NCBI GenBank assembly: GCA_018449715.1
Contig: JAAVVA010000001.1
Coordinates: 2,012,234-2,076,233, forward strand
From: Acidobacteriaceae bacterium dw_441
GTDB taxonomy: Bacteria > Acidobacteriota > Terriglobia > Terriglobales > Acidobacteriaceae
Length of the DNA: 64,000 nt
Reading direction: 5' to 3'
Made by a program: the position numbers and the translations under genes. Under the pieces are notes generated by a model. The model ran no database searches and was not told where the DNA came from. It saw only the letters and a list, made by a program, of their open reading frames with translations. Below, piece after piece: positions 49,247-57,092 of this stretch (position 1 is its first letter; each line of letters begins with the position of its first letter).

Positions 49247-49252
49247 ATTCTA
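49247..49252 (-). promoter_or_regulatory. -10 element of the SRP RNA gene
   Basis: TAGAAT on the minus strand, seven bases before the predicted 5' end of the RNA. I see no convincing -35 at 16-18 bases. Confidence 0.45.
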
Positions 49253-49378
49253 ACACTCATTTCGGCTTGCAGAAATCCACCGAGGCCCCGTTCCAGCCTC
49301 CAAACGCCGTGGCTCTTTCCAGTTGTTCAGACTGGTTCTCCCACCATAAAAGCCCGATACATCCCTGATACTGAATCC

Positions 49379-50533
49379 GTGCCTTCTTCTCGAAGCTGGA
49401 ACCGCATCGACGGAATCGACCTGCTGCGCGGCCTGTCAATCCTCTTCGTCCTGATGAACCACGTCAATATGCGGCTGCTCTCCGCACACGTCCCTTATAT
49501 GAAGGGTCTTCCGCCGCAACTGGTTTACTCGCTGGTGTGGAATGGCCAGTTCGGGGTACAGATGTTCTTCGTCATCTCAGGCTTTCTCATCACCTCGACC
49601 AGCCTGCGCCGCTGGAGTGCGCCGGGCAGTATCTCCGTGAAGGACTTCTACCTCCTGCGCTTTGCCCGCATTGCTCCTCTGCTGCTTCTGCTGCTCGCCG
49701 TGCTGAGCCTCCTACACCTTGCGCACGTGAACGGATACGTCGTCTCCGCGAAGACCGGAGGGCTTGGCCGGGCGCTTCTCGCGGCCCTCACCTTCCACAT
49801 CAACCTGCTCGAAGCGCGTCGCGACTATCTTCCTGCCGCGTGGGACATCCTCTGGTCGTTATCGGTCGAGGAGACCTTCTACCTCTTCTTCCCCTTCGTC
49901 TTCCGCGCCTTCAAATATAAGAGGCTGCTCATTCCCTTCCTCACGCTGTTCGTCGTCATCGGTCCCTTCGCGCGCATGAAGGCCTTCAACCCGAATCCTG
50001 TATGGCGCGAGTACAGCTACCTCGGAGGCATGGACGCCATCGCGCTCGGCTGCATCACCGCTCTCCTGCTCTCGAACCGCAGCCTTTCAAAGACTGCGAT
50101 CCGCCTCTGCGGAGCCATTGGTGCTACTCTCCTCCTCTTCAGCCTGTGCTTTTCTATCAAGGCCTACGCATGGGGACTCGGAAAGAATGGCCTGAATATG
50201 ACCGTGCTCGCCCTCGGCACCGCTCTCGCAATCACCGCCGCAACGCAGTCCTCGTGGAAGGCTCCCCGCTTTCTCAGCCCTCTGCGAAGGCTCGGACAGC
50301 TCAGCTACGAGATCTACCTCACCCACATCTTCGCGGTGATGAGCCTCTTTTCTCTCTTCCTACATTTCGGCAAACCACTGCGCGCCGTGCCTGCACTCTT
50401 CCTCGCAGCCATCGCCTGCGCCGGAGTTCTTGGCTGGCTCGTCTCCACCCTCTATGCCGAGCCGATGAACCGCTGGATTCGCCGCCGCTTCCACGACGAC
50501 GCAGCCACCATCGGGGCCGCAACACCATCCTGA
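49379..50533 (+). CDS. Membrane acyltransferase family 3 (OafA/YrhL type)
   Basis: A 384-residue polytopic membrane protein of the acyltransferase-3 family, which transfers acetyl or other acyl groups to sugars, lipids or peptidoglycan. The family opening is RIDGIDLLRGLSILFVLMNHVNM with the catalytic His in the MNHV segment, then GVQMFFVISGFLITSTSLRRW, FYLLRFARIAPLLLLLLAVL and WDILWSLSVEETFYLFFPF, followed by further helices to LGQLSYEIYLTHIF. I placed the start at GTG 49379; an ATG at 49208 is open but lies inside the SRP RNA gene and gives no sensible membrane N-terminus. Its acceptor is unknown. Confidence 0.88.
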   Translation: MPSSRSWNRIDGIDLLRGLSILFVLMNHVNMRLLSAHVPYMKGLPPQLVYSLVWNGQFGVQMFFVISGFLITSTSLRRWSAPGSISVKDFYLLRFARIAPLLLLLLAVLSLLHLAHVNGYVVSAKTGGLGRALLAALTFHINLLEARRDYLPAAWDILWSLSVEETFYLFFPFVFRAFKYKRLLIPFLTLFVVIGPFARMKAFNPNPVWREYSYLGGMDAIALGCITALLLSNRSLSKTAIRLCGAIGATLLLFSLCFSIKAYAWGLGKNGLNMTVLALGTALAITAATQSSWKAPRFLSPLRRLGQLSYEIYLTHIFAVMSLFSLFLHFGKPLRAVPALFLAAIACAGVLGWLVSTLYAEPMNRWIRRRFHDDAATIGAATPS

Positions 50534-50605
50534 GCCTCCGCACGATTGGAACTCGACCACCGCAAGCGGCTACACTTCCACTCAGTTATCAAGAGGATCT
50601 ACCCC

Positions 50606-52072
50606 GTGCCGAATCGATTTTCCAGGCGTGAGTTCGCCAAGCTTGCAGGCTCCGCCGCCCTCGTCCCCGCTATCGTTCCCGCCCTTGTCTCAGCCGAAAC
50701 CTCCCCCAACCTTCACCCCAACGCTCCCGCGCCGCGCCATTTCCCGACCGGCTTTCTCTGGGGATCGGCCACAGCCTCCTACCAGGTCGAAGGAGCGGTG
50801 AAGGAAGACGGACGCGGCCCCTCGATCTGGGATACCTTCTCGCACACGCCCGGCAAGACCAACAACGGGGACACCGGCGATGTCGCAGACGATCACTACC
50901 ATCGCTACAAAGAAGACGTGCAGATCATGAAGGCCCTCGGCCTGAAGACCTACCGCTTCTCCATCGCATGGCCGCGCATCTTCCCGCAGGGCACCGGCAC
51001 GCCCAACCCCAAGGGCCTCGACTTCTACAGCCGCCTCGTCGATGAGCTTCTCGCCAACGGCATCCAGCCCTACTGCACCCTCTTCCACTGGGATCTCCCA
51101 CAGGCCCTCGAAGACAAGGGCGGCTGGCAGTCCCGCGACACCTCCGAGGCCTTCGCCAACTACGCCGGATACGTCGCCCAGCACCTCTCCGACCGCGTGA
51201 AGCACTTCATGACGCTCAACGAGATGCGTTCCTTCGTCGATATCGGCTACCGCGACGGACGCCACGCCCCCGGCCTCACGCTGTCTCCCGCGAAGGTCAA
51301 CCAGGTCCGCCACCACGCCGTCCTCGCGCATGGACTCGGCGTGCAGGCCATCCGCGCCCATGCGAAGGCAGGCACGAAGGTCGGTCTCGCCGAAAACGCC
51401 GAGACCTGCGTCCCCGTCATCGAGACGCCGGAGCACATCGCAGCAGCAGCCAAGGCCTACCGCGAGACCAACGCCGGATATCTCACCGCCATCATGGAAG
51501 GCCGCTACACCGACGCCTACCTCGCGCACGCCGGAGCCGACGCTCCAAAATTCACCCCCGAGGAGATGACCGCCATCGGCTCGCCCATCGACTTCGTGGG
51601 CCTCAACATCTACGCCCCGCACTATGTCCGCGCCGACGACTCCGCCGCAGGCTTCGCCTCCGTGCCCATGCCCTCGTCCTTCCCGCACATGATGAGCTCG
51701 TGGCTCAACACCGGCCCCGAGGCTCTCTACTGGGGACCGAAGCTGGCCTCGCAGCTCTGGGGCATCGGGGAGCTCTACATCACCGAGAACGGAGCCTCCG
51801 CCGCCGACACCCTCACCCCCGACGGTCAGATCTACGATATCGATCGCGTCATGTACCTGCGGAACTACCTTACGCAGCTTCACAGAGCCGTCAGCGAAGG
51901 CGTCCCCGTGCGCGGCTACTTCTGCTGGAGTCTGATGGACAACTACGAGTGGGCCGACGGCTATTCCTACCGCTTCGGAATCCACTATGTGGACTTCAAG
52001 ACGCAGAAGCGCACGCCGAAGCTCAGCGCTCACTTCTACCGCGAGGTCATCTCCCGCAACGGCCTCGCGTAA
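50606..52072 (+). CDS. Tat-exported GH1 beta-glucosidase
   Basis: A 488-residue family 1 glycoside hydrolase, retaining beta-glycosidase. A twin-arginine signal (RFSRREFAKLAGSAALVPAI) precedes the barrel. GH1 features: FPTGFLWGSATASYQVEG, KTYRFSIAWPRIFPQGTG, the acid/base Glu in MTLNEMRSF, and the nucleophile Glu in LYITENGASAADT; CWSLMDNYEWADGYSYRFG is the aglycone-side motif. The usual NEP is NEM here, with the Glu kept. GTG 50606 is the start, with AAGAGG about nine bases upstream. It probably splits beta-glucosides in the periplasm or outside. A terminator follows. Confidence 0.95.
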   Translation: MPNRFSRREFAKLAGSAALVPAIVPALVSAETSPNLHPNAPAPRHFPTGFLWGSATASYQVEGAVKEDGRGPSIWDTFSHTPGKTNNGDTGDVADDHYHRYKEDVQIMKALGLKTYRFSIAWPRIFPQGTGTPNPKGLDFYSRLVDELLANGIQPYCTLFHWDLPQALEDKGGWQSRDTSEAFANYAGYVAQHLSDRVKHFMTLNEMRSFVDIGYRDGRHAPGLTLSPAKVNQVRHHAVLAHGLGVQAIRAHAKAGTKVGLAENAETCVPVIETPEHIAAAAKAYRETNAGYLTAIMEGRYTDAYLAHAGADAPKFTPEEMTAIGSPIDFVGLNIYAPHYVRADDSAAGFASVPMPSSFPHMMSSWLNTGPEALYWGPKLASQLWGIGELYITENGASAADTLTPDGQIYDIDRVMYLRNYLTQLHRAVSEGVPVRGYFCWSLMDNYEWADGYSYRFGIHYVDFKTQKRTPKLSAHFYREVISRNGLA

Positions 52073-52115
52073 AAACAGCTCATCTTTAAAAGTTAAGAAC
52101 CAAGTTCACGCAACG

Positions 52116-52159
52116 ACCGGACCATGCAATCGCCTGCACAGCTGCATAGTCCGGTTTTT
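52116..52159 (+). terminator. Terminator after the GH1 gene
   Basis: ACCGGAC...ATGCA (from 52116) pairs with TGCAT...GTCCGGT (to 52155), with one bulged base on each side and a 14-base loop, followed by TTTTTC. The 52160-52438 stretch beyond it is GC-poorer and shows only minor stems. Confidence 0.8.
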
Positions 52160-52438
52160 CTGCGGAATTTGCGCGGCAGGCACTCTTCGCAGTAACTGAA
52201 CCCCCGTCAATACTTCCGATTTCTCGCAGGGGAGAGCATTTCCCCTTGAGGGAAAAAGGTTTCCCATATGAGGAGCAGTTCGCGATTCAGCCCGGAAACT
52301 CTCCTCGGCTCGTCACAAAAATCCAGCCGCATTCCTATTTTGGGATTTCCAGATAGTTCGCGCTCTGCCTGCAAAACAGCGATTTTCTCCCGGCCAGCCC
52401 CGTAACTCACGTCACATCTGGGATTTATCAGACGTAAT

Positions 52439-52455
52439 TTGGCACGCTACATGCA
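52439..52455 (+). promoter_or_regulatory. Sigma-54 (-24/-12) promoter of the PEP-CTERM gene
   Basis: TTGGCACG-CTAC-ATGCA matches the sigma-54 consensus YTGGCACG-N4-TTGCW at all but one position, with the correct spacing between the GG and GC elements. It lies 51 bases before the GTG start, leaving a leader of about 40 bases. Confidence 0.75.
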
Positions 52456-52505
52456 TATAGATGTTCATCAGTAGCCTATTTATCTTTGACCAGGAGTTCC
52501 CTGCA

Positions 52506-53069
52506 GTGAAGAAGTTTTTATCATCTCTGGTAGTATTCTCCGCCCTTGCATTCATCCCTTCAGCAGCTCACGCGACCCCTATCAGCGGTCAGTTCTCCAT
52601 CACCGGAGCCTCGGTTCAGGACACGGGAACTGAGTTGATCTTCAACCCCAGCACCATCAATATTGGCGCTGACAATACCATCACCGGAGACTTCCGGAAC
52701 ATTCTCAGCGCCGGGGAAACTGGCAACATTACTTCCCCCATCAACTATTCAAATTACCTGCCAGGAGATGCCTCTCTCATCTTCGGTAGCGGCAACTCCC
52801 TTCTGACCCTGACTTTGAACTCGATCTCCTGCTCGGTCAGTGGTCCCTTCAACAATTGCATTGGTGGCGGAGTTGTCGAGTCCGCGGATTCCGCTTACGA
52901 TCCTACGGATGTCTCTCTGTTCTTCACGACAAACACCAATGGAATCGTAACCTTCCAGGCGACCGCCCTGAGCAATACCTCCGCTGTTCCGGAGCCCTCG
53001 ACCCTCATGCTGCTCGGCACCGGCCTCGTCGGAGCTGCGGGCGCGCTTCGTCGTCGCTTGAACGCTTAA
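52506..53069 (+). CDS. PEP-CTERM sorting-domain exported protein
   Basis: A 187-residue secreted protein for the exosortase system. The signal peptide is MKKFLSSLVVFSALAFIPSAAHA; a beta-rich middle (ISGQFSITGASVQDTGTELIF, TGDFRNILSAGE) has two cysteines (SCSVSGPFNNC). It ends with the PEP-CTERM signal SAVPEPSTLMLLGTGLVGAA followed by a basic GALRRRLNA: a VPEP motif, a membrane helix and Arg residues, cut by an exosortase. The GTG start at 52506 has AGGAG nine bases upstream; an earlier start would spoil the signal peptide. Likely an extracellular or matrix protein of unknown role. Confidence 0.92.
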   Translation: MKKFLSSLVVFSALAFIPSAAHATPISGQFSITGASVQDTGTELIFNPSTINIGADNTITGDFRNILSAGETGNITSPINYSNYLPGDASLIFGSGNSLLTLTLNSISCSVSGPFNNCIGGGVVESADSAYDPTDVSLFFTTNTNGIVTFQATALSNTSAVPEPSTLMLLGTGLVGAAGALRRRLNA

Positions 53070-53110
53070 TTCATCCCGCAATACATCCGGACCAGCACGA
53101 TCGGTCCGGC

Positions 53111-53164
53111 AGCAACCTGCCTTACTGGCGTTCCCTTGCGGAGACTCCAGTAAGGCAGGTTGCT
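53111..53164 (+). terminator. 18-bp perfect inverted repeat after the PEP-CTERM gene
   Basis: AGCAACCTGCCTTACTGG (53111-53128) is exactly complementary to CCAGTAAGGCAGGTTGCT (53147-53164) across an 18-base loop; TT follows. It is likely a terminator, though the U tract is short. Confidence 0.65.
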
Positions 53165-53236
53165 TTAACTCGCTGCTAACCCCCATAGCATCACTATTCC
53201 TGCGCTCCGCGAAAAATCTTGGTAAACTAGAAGGCT

Positions 53237-54856
53237 GTGGATTCTACGGCAACCATCGTATCTGGCCCCCTGAGCGAGGGCCCTGTGACCGAAACCTCCG
53301 GCGCTCGCCCGAAGATCGGCTTCGTCTCGCTCGGCTGCCCCAAGAACCTCGTCGACTCCGAGGTCATGATGGGACTGCTTCATTCGGCAGGTGGCGAACT
53401 GACCGCCAACGCCGAAGACGCCGAGATCCTGGTCGTGAACACCTGCAGCTTCATCGACTCCGCCAAGCAGGAGTCGGTCAACACCATCCTCGAGATGGTG
53501 CAGCATAAGCAGGCCAACGGTGGCCGCGCCCAGCGCCTGATCGTCGCGGGCTGCCTGGTCGAGCGTTACCGCGACGAGATCCGCAAGAACATCCCCGAGG
53601 TCGATGCGGTCGTCGGCACCGGCGAGCTTGAGGCCATCCTCAACGCCGCGGGCCTTGCGCCGAAGCCCCTCGCGCAGCCGGACTCGCCCTTCAACATCCT
53701 GACCCAGTCGCAGCAGCATTCGCTCGCCGCACGCGCCCACAGCGCCGTCCAGCAGCACTCGCGCCCTGAGGACTCCGCGCCACAGCTTCAGATCGAGCAG
53801 CATGCCGTTCCCAGCCGCCCCGAAGGCGACCTCCGCCAGCAGCAGGGCCGCTTCTCGCGCGACGCATGGGACGGCGCCACCGCCGCCCTGCCCGAGTATC
53901 TCTACAGCGACGAGACGCCGCGCATTCTCGCGACGCCCAGCTCGAGCGCCTACATCAAGATCGCCGAGGGCTGCGACCACCCGTGCAGCTTCTGCATCAT
54001 CCCGCAGCTTCGCGGCAAGTTCCGCTCGCGCCGCCTGTCGTCCATCGTGTCCGAGGCGGAGAAGCTCATCGCGCAGGGCGTCCGCGAGATCACGCTCATC
54101 GGCCAGGATACGACCTGCTACGGCGAAGACCTCGGCCTGACTGACGGACTCGCGCAGCTTCTCGAAGCGCTGGCTGCGCTACCCGACCTCAAGTGGCTCC
54201 GCTTCCTCTATACGTATCCGAACAAGGTAACGACGCGCCTGCTTGAAACGATGGCGAAGCACGACAACATCGCGAAGTACCTCGACATTCCGCTGCAACA
54301 CGCCAGCGCCAGCGTTCTGAAGACCATGAAGCGCGGAGGCAATGCGAAGATCTTCCTCGACCTGATCGAGAAGGCCCGCCGCATCGTTCCGGACATCGTC
54401 GTGCGCACCAGCTTTATCGTCGGCTTCCCCGGCGAGACGGAAGAGGACTACAAGGAACTTGAGGCCTTCATCAAAGCCGCGAAGATCGACTGGCTCGGTG
54501 TCTTCACCTACTCCGACGAAGAGGGCGCGAAGGCGTTCAACCTTCCTGCGGAGACGAAGGTTCCCGAGCGCACCATCCAGTCGCGACGCCGCAAGCTGAT
54601 GAAGCTGCAACAGAAGATCAGCGCGAAGGCAAAGGCCGAGTGGGTTGGCCGCGAGGTCGATCTCCTGGTCGAGGGCGAGTCCGAGGAGACCGAACTTCTG
54701 TGGGAGGGCCGCACTATTCAGCACGCCCCCGAGATCGACGGCAAGGTCTTCATCAATGACTTCGGCCCCTACGAGGAGCTTGTGCCCGGAACCTTCTACC
54801 GCGCCGAGATCACCGAGTCGCACGACTACGATGTGGTCGCCCGCATTATCGAGTAA
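53237..54856 (+). CDS. rimO: Ribosomal protein S12 methylthiotransferase RimO, with insertion
   Basis: A 539-residue radical SAM enzyme that adds a methylthio group to Asp of ribosomal protein S12. The MTTase domain (IGFVSLGCPKNLVDSEVMMG, Cys34; VVNTCSFIDSA, Cys70; LIVAGCLVERY, Cys106) holds one 4Fe-4S cluster; CDHPCSFCIIPQLRGKFRSR (Cys246, 250, 253) holds the other; a TRAM domain ends the protein. Residues 141-215 are an extra Gln/Ala/Pro-rich stretch (ILTQSQQHSLAARAHSAVQQ) between the MTTase and radical SAM domains; E. coli RimO has 441 residues. The start is a GTG behind AGAAGG. Confidence 0.96.
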   Translation: MDSTATIVSGPLSEGPVTETSGARPKIGFVSLGCPKNLVDSEVMMGLLHSAGGELTANAEDAEILVVNTCSFIDSAKQESVNTILEMVQHKQANGGRAQRLIVAGCLVERYRDEIRKNIPEVDAVVGTGELEAILNAAGLAPKPLAQPDSPFNILTQSQQHSLAARAHSAVQQHSRPEDSAPQLQIEQHAVPSRPEGDLRQQQGRFSRDAWDGATAALPEYLYSDETPRILATPSSSAYIKIAEGCDHPCSFCIIPQLRGKFRSRRLSSIVSEAEKLIAQGVREITLIGQDTTCYGEDLGLTDGLAQLLEALAALPDLKWLRFLYTYPNKVTTRLLETMAKHDNIAKYLDIPLQHASASVLKTMKRGGNAKIFLDLIEKARRIVPDIVVRTSFIVGFPGETEEDYKELEAFIKAAKIDWLGVFTYSDEEGAKAFNLPAETKVPERTIQSRRRKLMKLQQKISAKAKAEWVGREVDLLVEGESEETELLWEGRTIQHAPEIDGKVFINDFGPYEELVPGTFYRAEITESHDYDVVARIIE

Positions 54857-54879
54857 CCGCAACATCTCTGCACAGAAAC

Positions 54880-54907
54880 AAAGGAGGAGGCAAATGCCTC
54901 CTCCTTT
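54880..54907. terminator. Bidirectional terminator between rimO and the DHH gene
   Basis: AAAGGAGGAGGCA and TGCCTCCTCCTTT are exact complements separated by two bases (54880-54892/54895-54907), effectively an 11-12-bp stem with a small loop, with A/T ends on both sides. It lies 23 bases after rimO and 18 bases after the opposing gene. Confidence 0.75.
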
Positions 54908-54925
54908 GCACATCACAACTACAAA

Positions 54926-55912
54926 CTAAGCGTTCTCGCGCGACCGCAACTCCTCGACGATCTCCGCTGCCGCCTTCCGTGCCTCGTCCTCACGATCCGG
55001 CGGGAAGCTGACTGCGCCCACGCGGGCATGTCCGCCGCCGCCGTAGCGCTCGCAGATCTCCGCGATGTTCGCCAGCTTCTCCTCCGGCAGCGTCGTCCAC
55101 GGATTCGTCCCCACCGCCACCTTCGTCCGGAAGCTCGACTTGCTGAGCCCCACGTTGTACACGCCCTCGGGGAACAAGTAGTACGGGATGAACTTGTTGT
55201 ATCCCTCGGTCGGATGGTCGGTGATGTCGAACGTAATCACCCCGCGTTCCATCGAAGCGCGCTCGCCGATCAGCTTCAGCGCGGCCTGGTGACGCTCCAT
55301 CAGAGGCCCTAGAAGCTCCTGCACGAACGGCTGGTCGAGCACCTCCTGCAGCGGCATCTCGGTCAGCAGCGGGATCAGCTTCTTCCCCAGCGACTCATCC
55401 TGCGTGCTCTCAATCACCATCGTCAACTTCATTGCAGGCGCGGCCATCTCGACCGCAGACTTCGCGCTCTCGTACTTCGCGCCGTCCACGATGTCGGCCC
55501 AGTAGCGCAGTTCCGCAAGACTCTCGACGTTGAAGCCGAACTTCTTCGCCGCCACATCCAGAATCAGTCCTGTGCACGACGTGTAGTTCGGGTCGAAGAA
55601 CTTCCGCATCGTCTCCGAGCCGTCGGCCTGCCCGCGCTCAAATTCCGCCTGATCTTCAGGCGTAAGAAACGCGCTCAGGTGATGATCGAACCACCATGTC
55701 ACCTTCTTCGAGTCCGAATACTTGAAGTCGACGATGGCGTTATCGCCGTCGATGAACTCGCCGTCGTCAAACAGGGCGCCTGCGCGATGCACCAGCCCCT
55801 GGTAGGAAAAGTTCGTGTCCGCCTTGATGCACTCGCGATAGAAGCGCGTGAACACCGAAGCCGAGCAGGCTCCATCGAAGCATTTGTCGTGATAAAAAAC
55901 CTTGCAATCCAA
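54926..55912 (-). CDS. DHH-family phosphoesterase (NrnA-like)
   Basis: A 328-residue DHH/DHHA1-type phosphoesterase. CKVFYHDKCFDGACSASVF is a divergent metal site 1, NAIVDFKYSDSKKVTWWFDHHLSAF carries the DHH motif as FDHH, and ERYGGGGHARVGAVSFPP is the GGGH motif of the DHHA1 domain. Such enzymes cut short oligonucleotides, pAp or cyclic-dinucleotide products; the substrate here is not clear. I place the start at TTG 55912 (MDCKVFYHDKCFDG); reading further upstream overlaps the divergent gene and is not family-like. Confidence 0.85.
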   Translation of the reverse strand: MDCKVFYHDKCFDGACSASVFTRFYRECIKADTNFSYQGLVHRAGALFDDGEFIDGDNAIVDFKYSDSKKVTWWFDHHLSAFLTPEDQAEFERGQADGSETMRKFFDPNYTSCTGLILDVAAKKFGFNVESLAELRYWADIVDGAKYESAKSAVEMAAPAMKLTMVIESTQDESLGKKLIPLLTEMPLQEVLDQPFVQELLGPLMERHQAALKLIGERASMERGVITFDITDHPTEGYNKFIPYYLFPEGVYNVGLSKSSFRTKVAVGTNPWTTLPEEKLANIAEICERYGGGGHARVGAVSFPPDREDEARKAAAEIVEELRSRENA

Positions 55913-56069
55913 GTGGAAGCCCCCGTAAACGAACGCCTCTCGTGCCGCGCCCGAAGCTCTTAGAATATCCGCACTGCCCTCAGCCGCCAAGCCGGCGATC
56001 CCTGTGGAGCAGGCTGCATCTCGTATATCCTCTCTGAAACGCACGCAGTCCATCGCCGCGAGGTCCCCT

Positions 56070-57092
56070 TTGTCCGACGCTCCTCTCGATCCCATCTCCC
56101 ACGAACCCAGCCAGCCGCATGAGGCCTCCCCCGTCCTCTTTGGCCCGCACGGTCTGCGCGCCGGTTGGAGCTTCCTGGTTGCCCTGGCAATCTTCATGAC
56201 CCTGGTGTGGGGCTTTCACTCCATCCTCCGCGCCACCCATCTCGTCACTCCTCACGCGATGGAGCACACGCCCGGCCCGTGGCCTCTCTTCCTCTCTGAG
56301 TTCGCGGTCTTCCTCGCCATCGCCATCACCACCGTCGTCATGGCGAAGATCGAGCGACGCCCCATCACCGTCTACGGGCTCGGCGGTCCGCACAAGCTTC
56401 CTCGCCTCGTCCTTGGAGCTATCGTTGGCCTGCTGGCCATCTCGCTGCTTGTCTTCGTGTTGTTGAAGTCCGGCCTGCTCGTCATCGACCAGCGGCTGCT
56501 CCAAGGCGCAGAGGCCATTCACTACGCCCTGATCTGGATTCCCGGCTTCCTCGCCATCGGCTTCTTCGAGGAATACCTCTTCCGCGGCTTCTTCCAGTAC
56601 ACGCTGGCGCGTGGCTTCTCGGGCCTCGCCCGCTTTCTTCCCGGCTCGCCCGATCCTCACGCCACCGGCTTCTGGCTCGCGGCTCTGCTCGTCTCCTTCG
56701 GCTTCGGAGCCGTCCACGGCTCGAACCCCGGCGAAAGCCCTGCGGGCCTTGTCTGCGCGGGATTCGCCTCGCTGCTCTTCTGCTTCAGCCTGTGGCGCAC
56801 CGGCTCGCTCTGGTGGGCCATCGGGATGCACGCGGCTTGGGACTACGGGCAGTCGTTCCTCTTTGGAGTGGCCGACAGCGGAACCTTCTTCAGCCATCGC
56901 CTTCTTGAAACGCACCCTGTCGGCGCTCCCCTGCTCAGCGGTGGAGCCACCGGCCCCGAGGGCAGCCTCTACTGCATTCCTGTGCTGATTCTCGTCGCGG
57001 CGGTGATTCACTTCACCCAGCCACCAACCGCGGCCGGCTACTCCGCGCAGATGCCCACCGCCTTACCGGAGTCGCCCTCTACGCTATCTTAA
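56070..57092 (+). CDS. CPBP-family intramembrane metalloprotease-like protein
   Basis: A 340-residue membrane protein with about eight helices and a CPBP (Abi/Rce1-type) domain. Motif 1 is GFFEEYLFRGFFQYTL (EExxxR), motif 2 is LVSFGFGAVHGSNPGE and motif 3 is GMHAAWDYGQSF, which together form the metal site in Rce1 relatives. The length is larger than minimal CPBP proteins because of an N-terminal extension. TTG 56070 has GAGG six bases before it; GTG 56004 is an alternative adding 22 residues. It overlaps the antiporter gene by 14 bases at the 3' end. Confidence 0.88.
   Translation: MSDAPLDPISHEPSQPHEASPVLFGPHGLRAGWSFLVALAIFMTLVWGFHSILRATHLVTPHAMEHTPGPWPLFLSEFAVFLAIAITTVVMAKIERRPITVYGLGGPHKLPRLVLGAIVGLLAISLLVFVLLKSGLLVIDQRLLQGAEAIHYALIWIPGFLAIGFFEEYLFRGFFQYTLARGFSGLARFLPGSPDPHATGFWLAALLVSFGFGAVHGSNPGESPAGLVCAGFASLLFCFSLWRTGSLWWAIGMHAAWDYGQSFLFGVADSGTFFSHRLLETHPVGAPLLSGGATGPEGSLYCIPVLILVAAVIHFTQPPTAAGYSAQMPTALPESPSTLS

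Noticed and set aside
49208..49378. An upstream ATG extending the acyltransferase by 57 codons
   Set aside because: That start lies in the antisense of the SRP RNA gene and the extra residues do not resemble the family.
52207..52410. A 67-codon minus-strand frame in the GH1/PEP-CTERM gap
   Set aside because: No ribosome site or known domain, and weak coding character; likely chance.
54926..56197. A 423-codon version of the DHH protein starting at 56197
   Set aside because: The added 95 residues overlap the divergent CPBP gene and show no similarity; TTG 55912 gives the family N-terminus.
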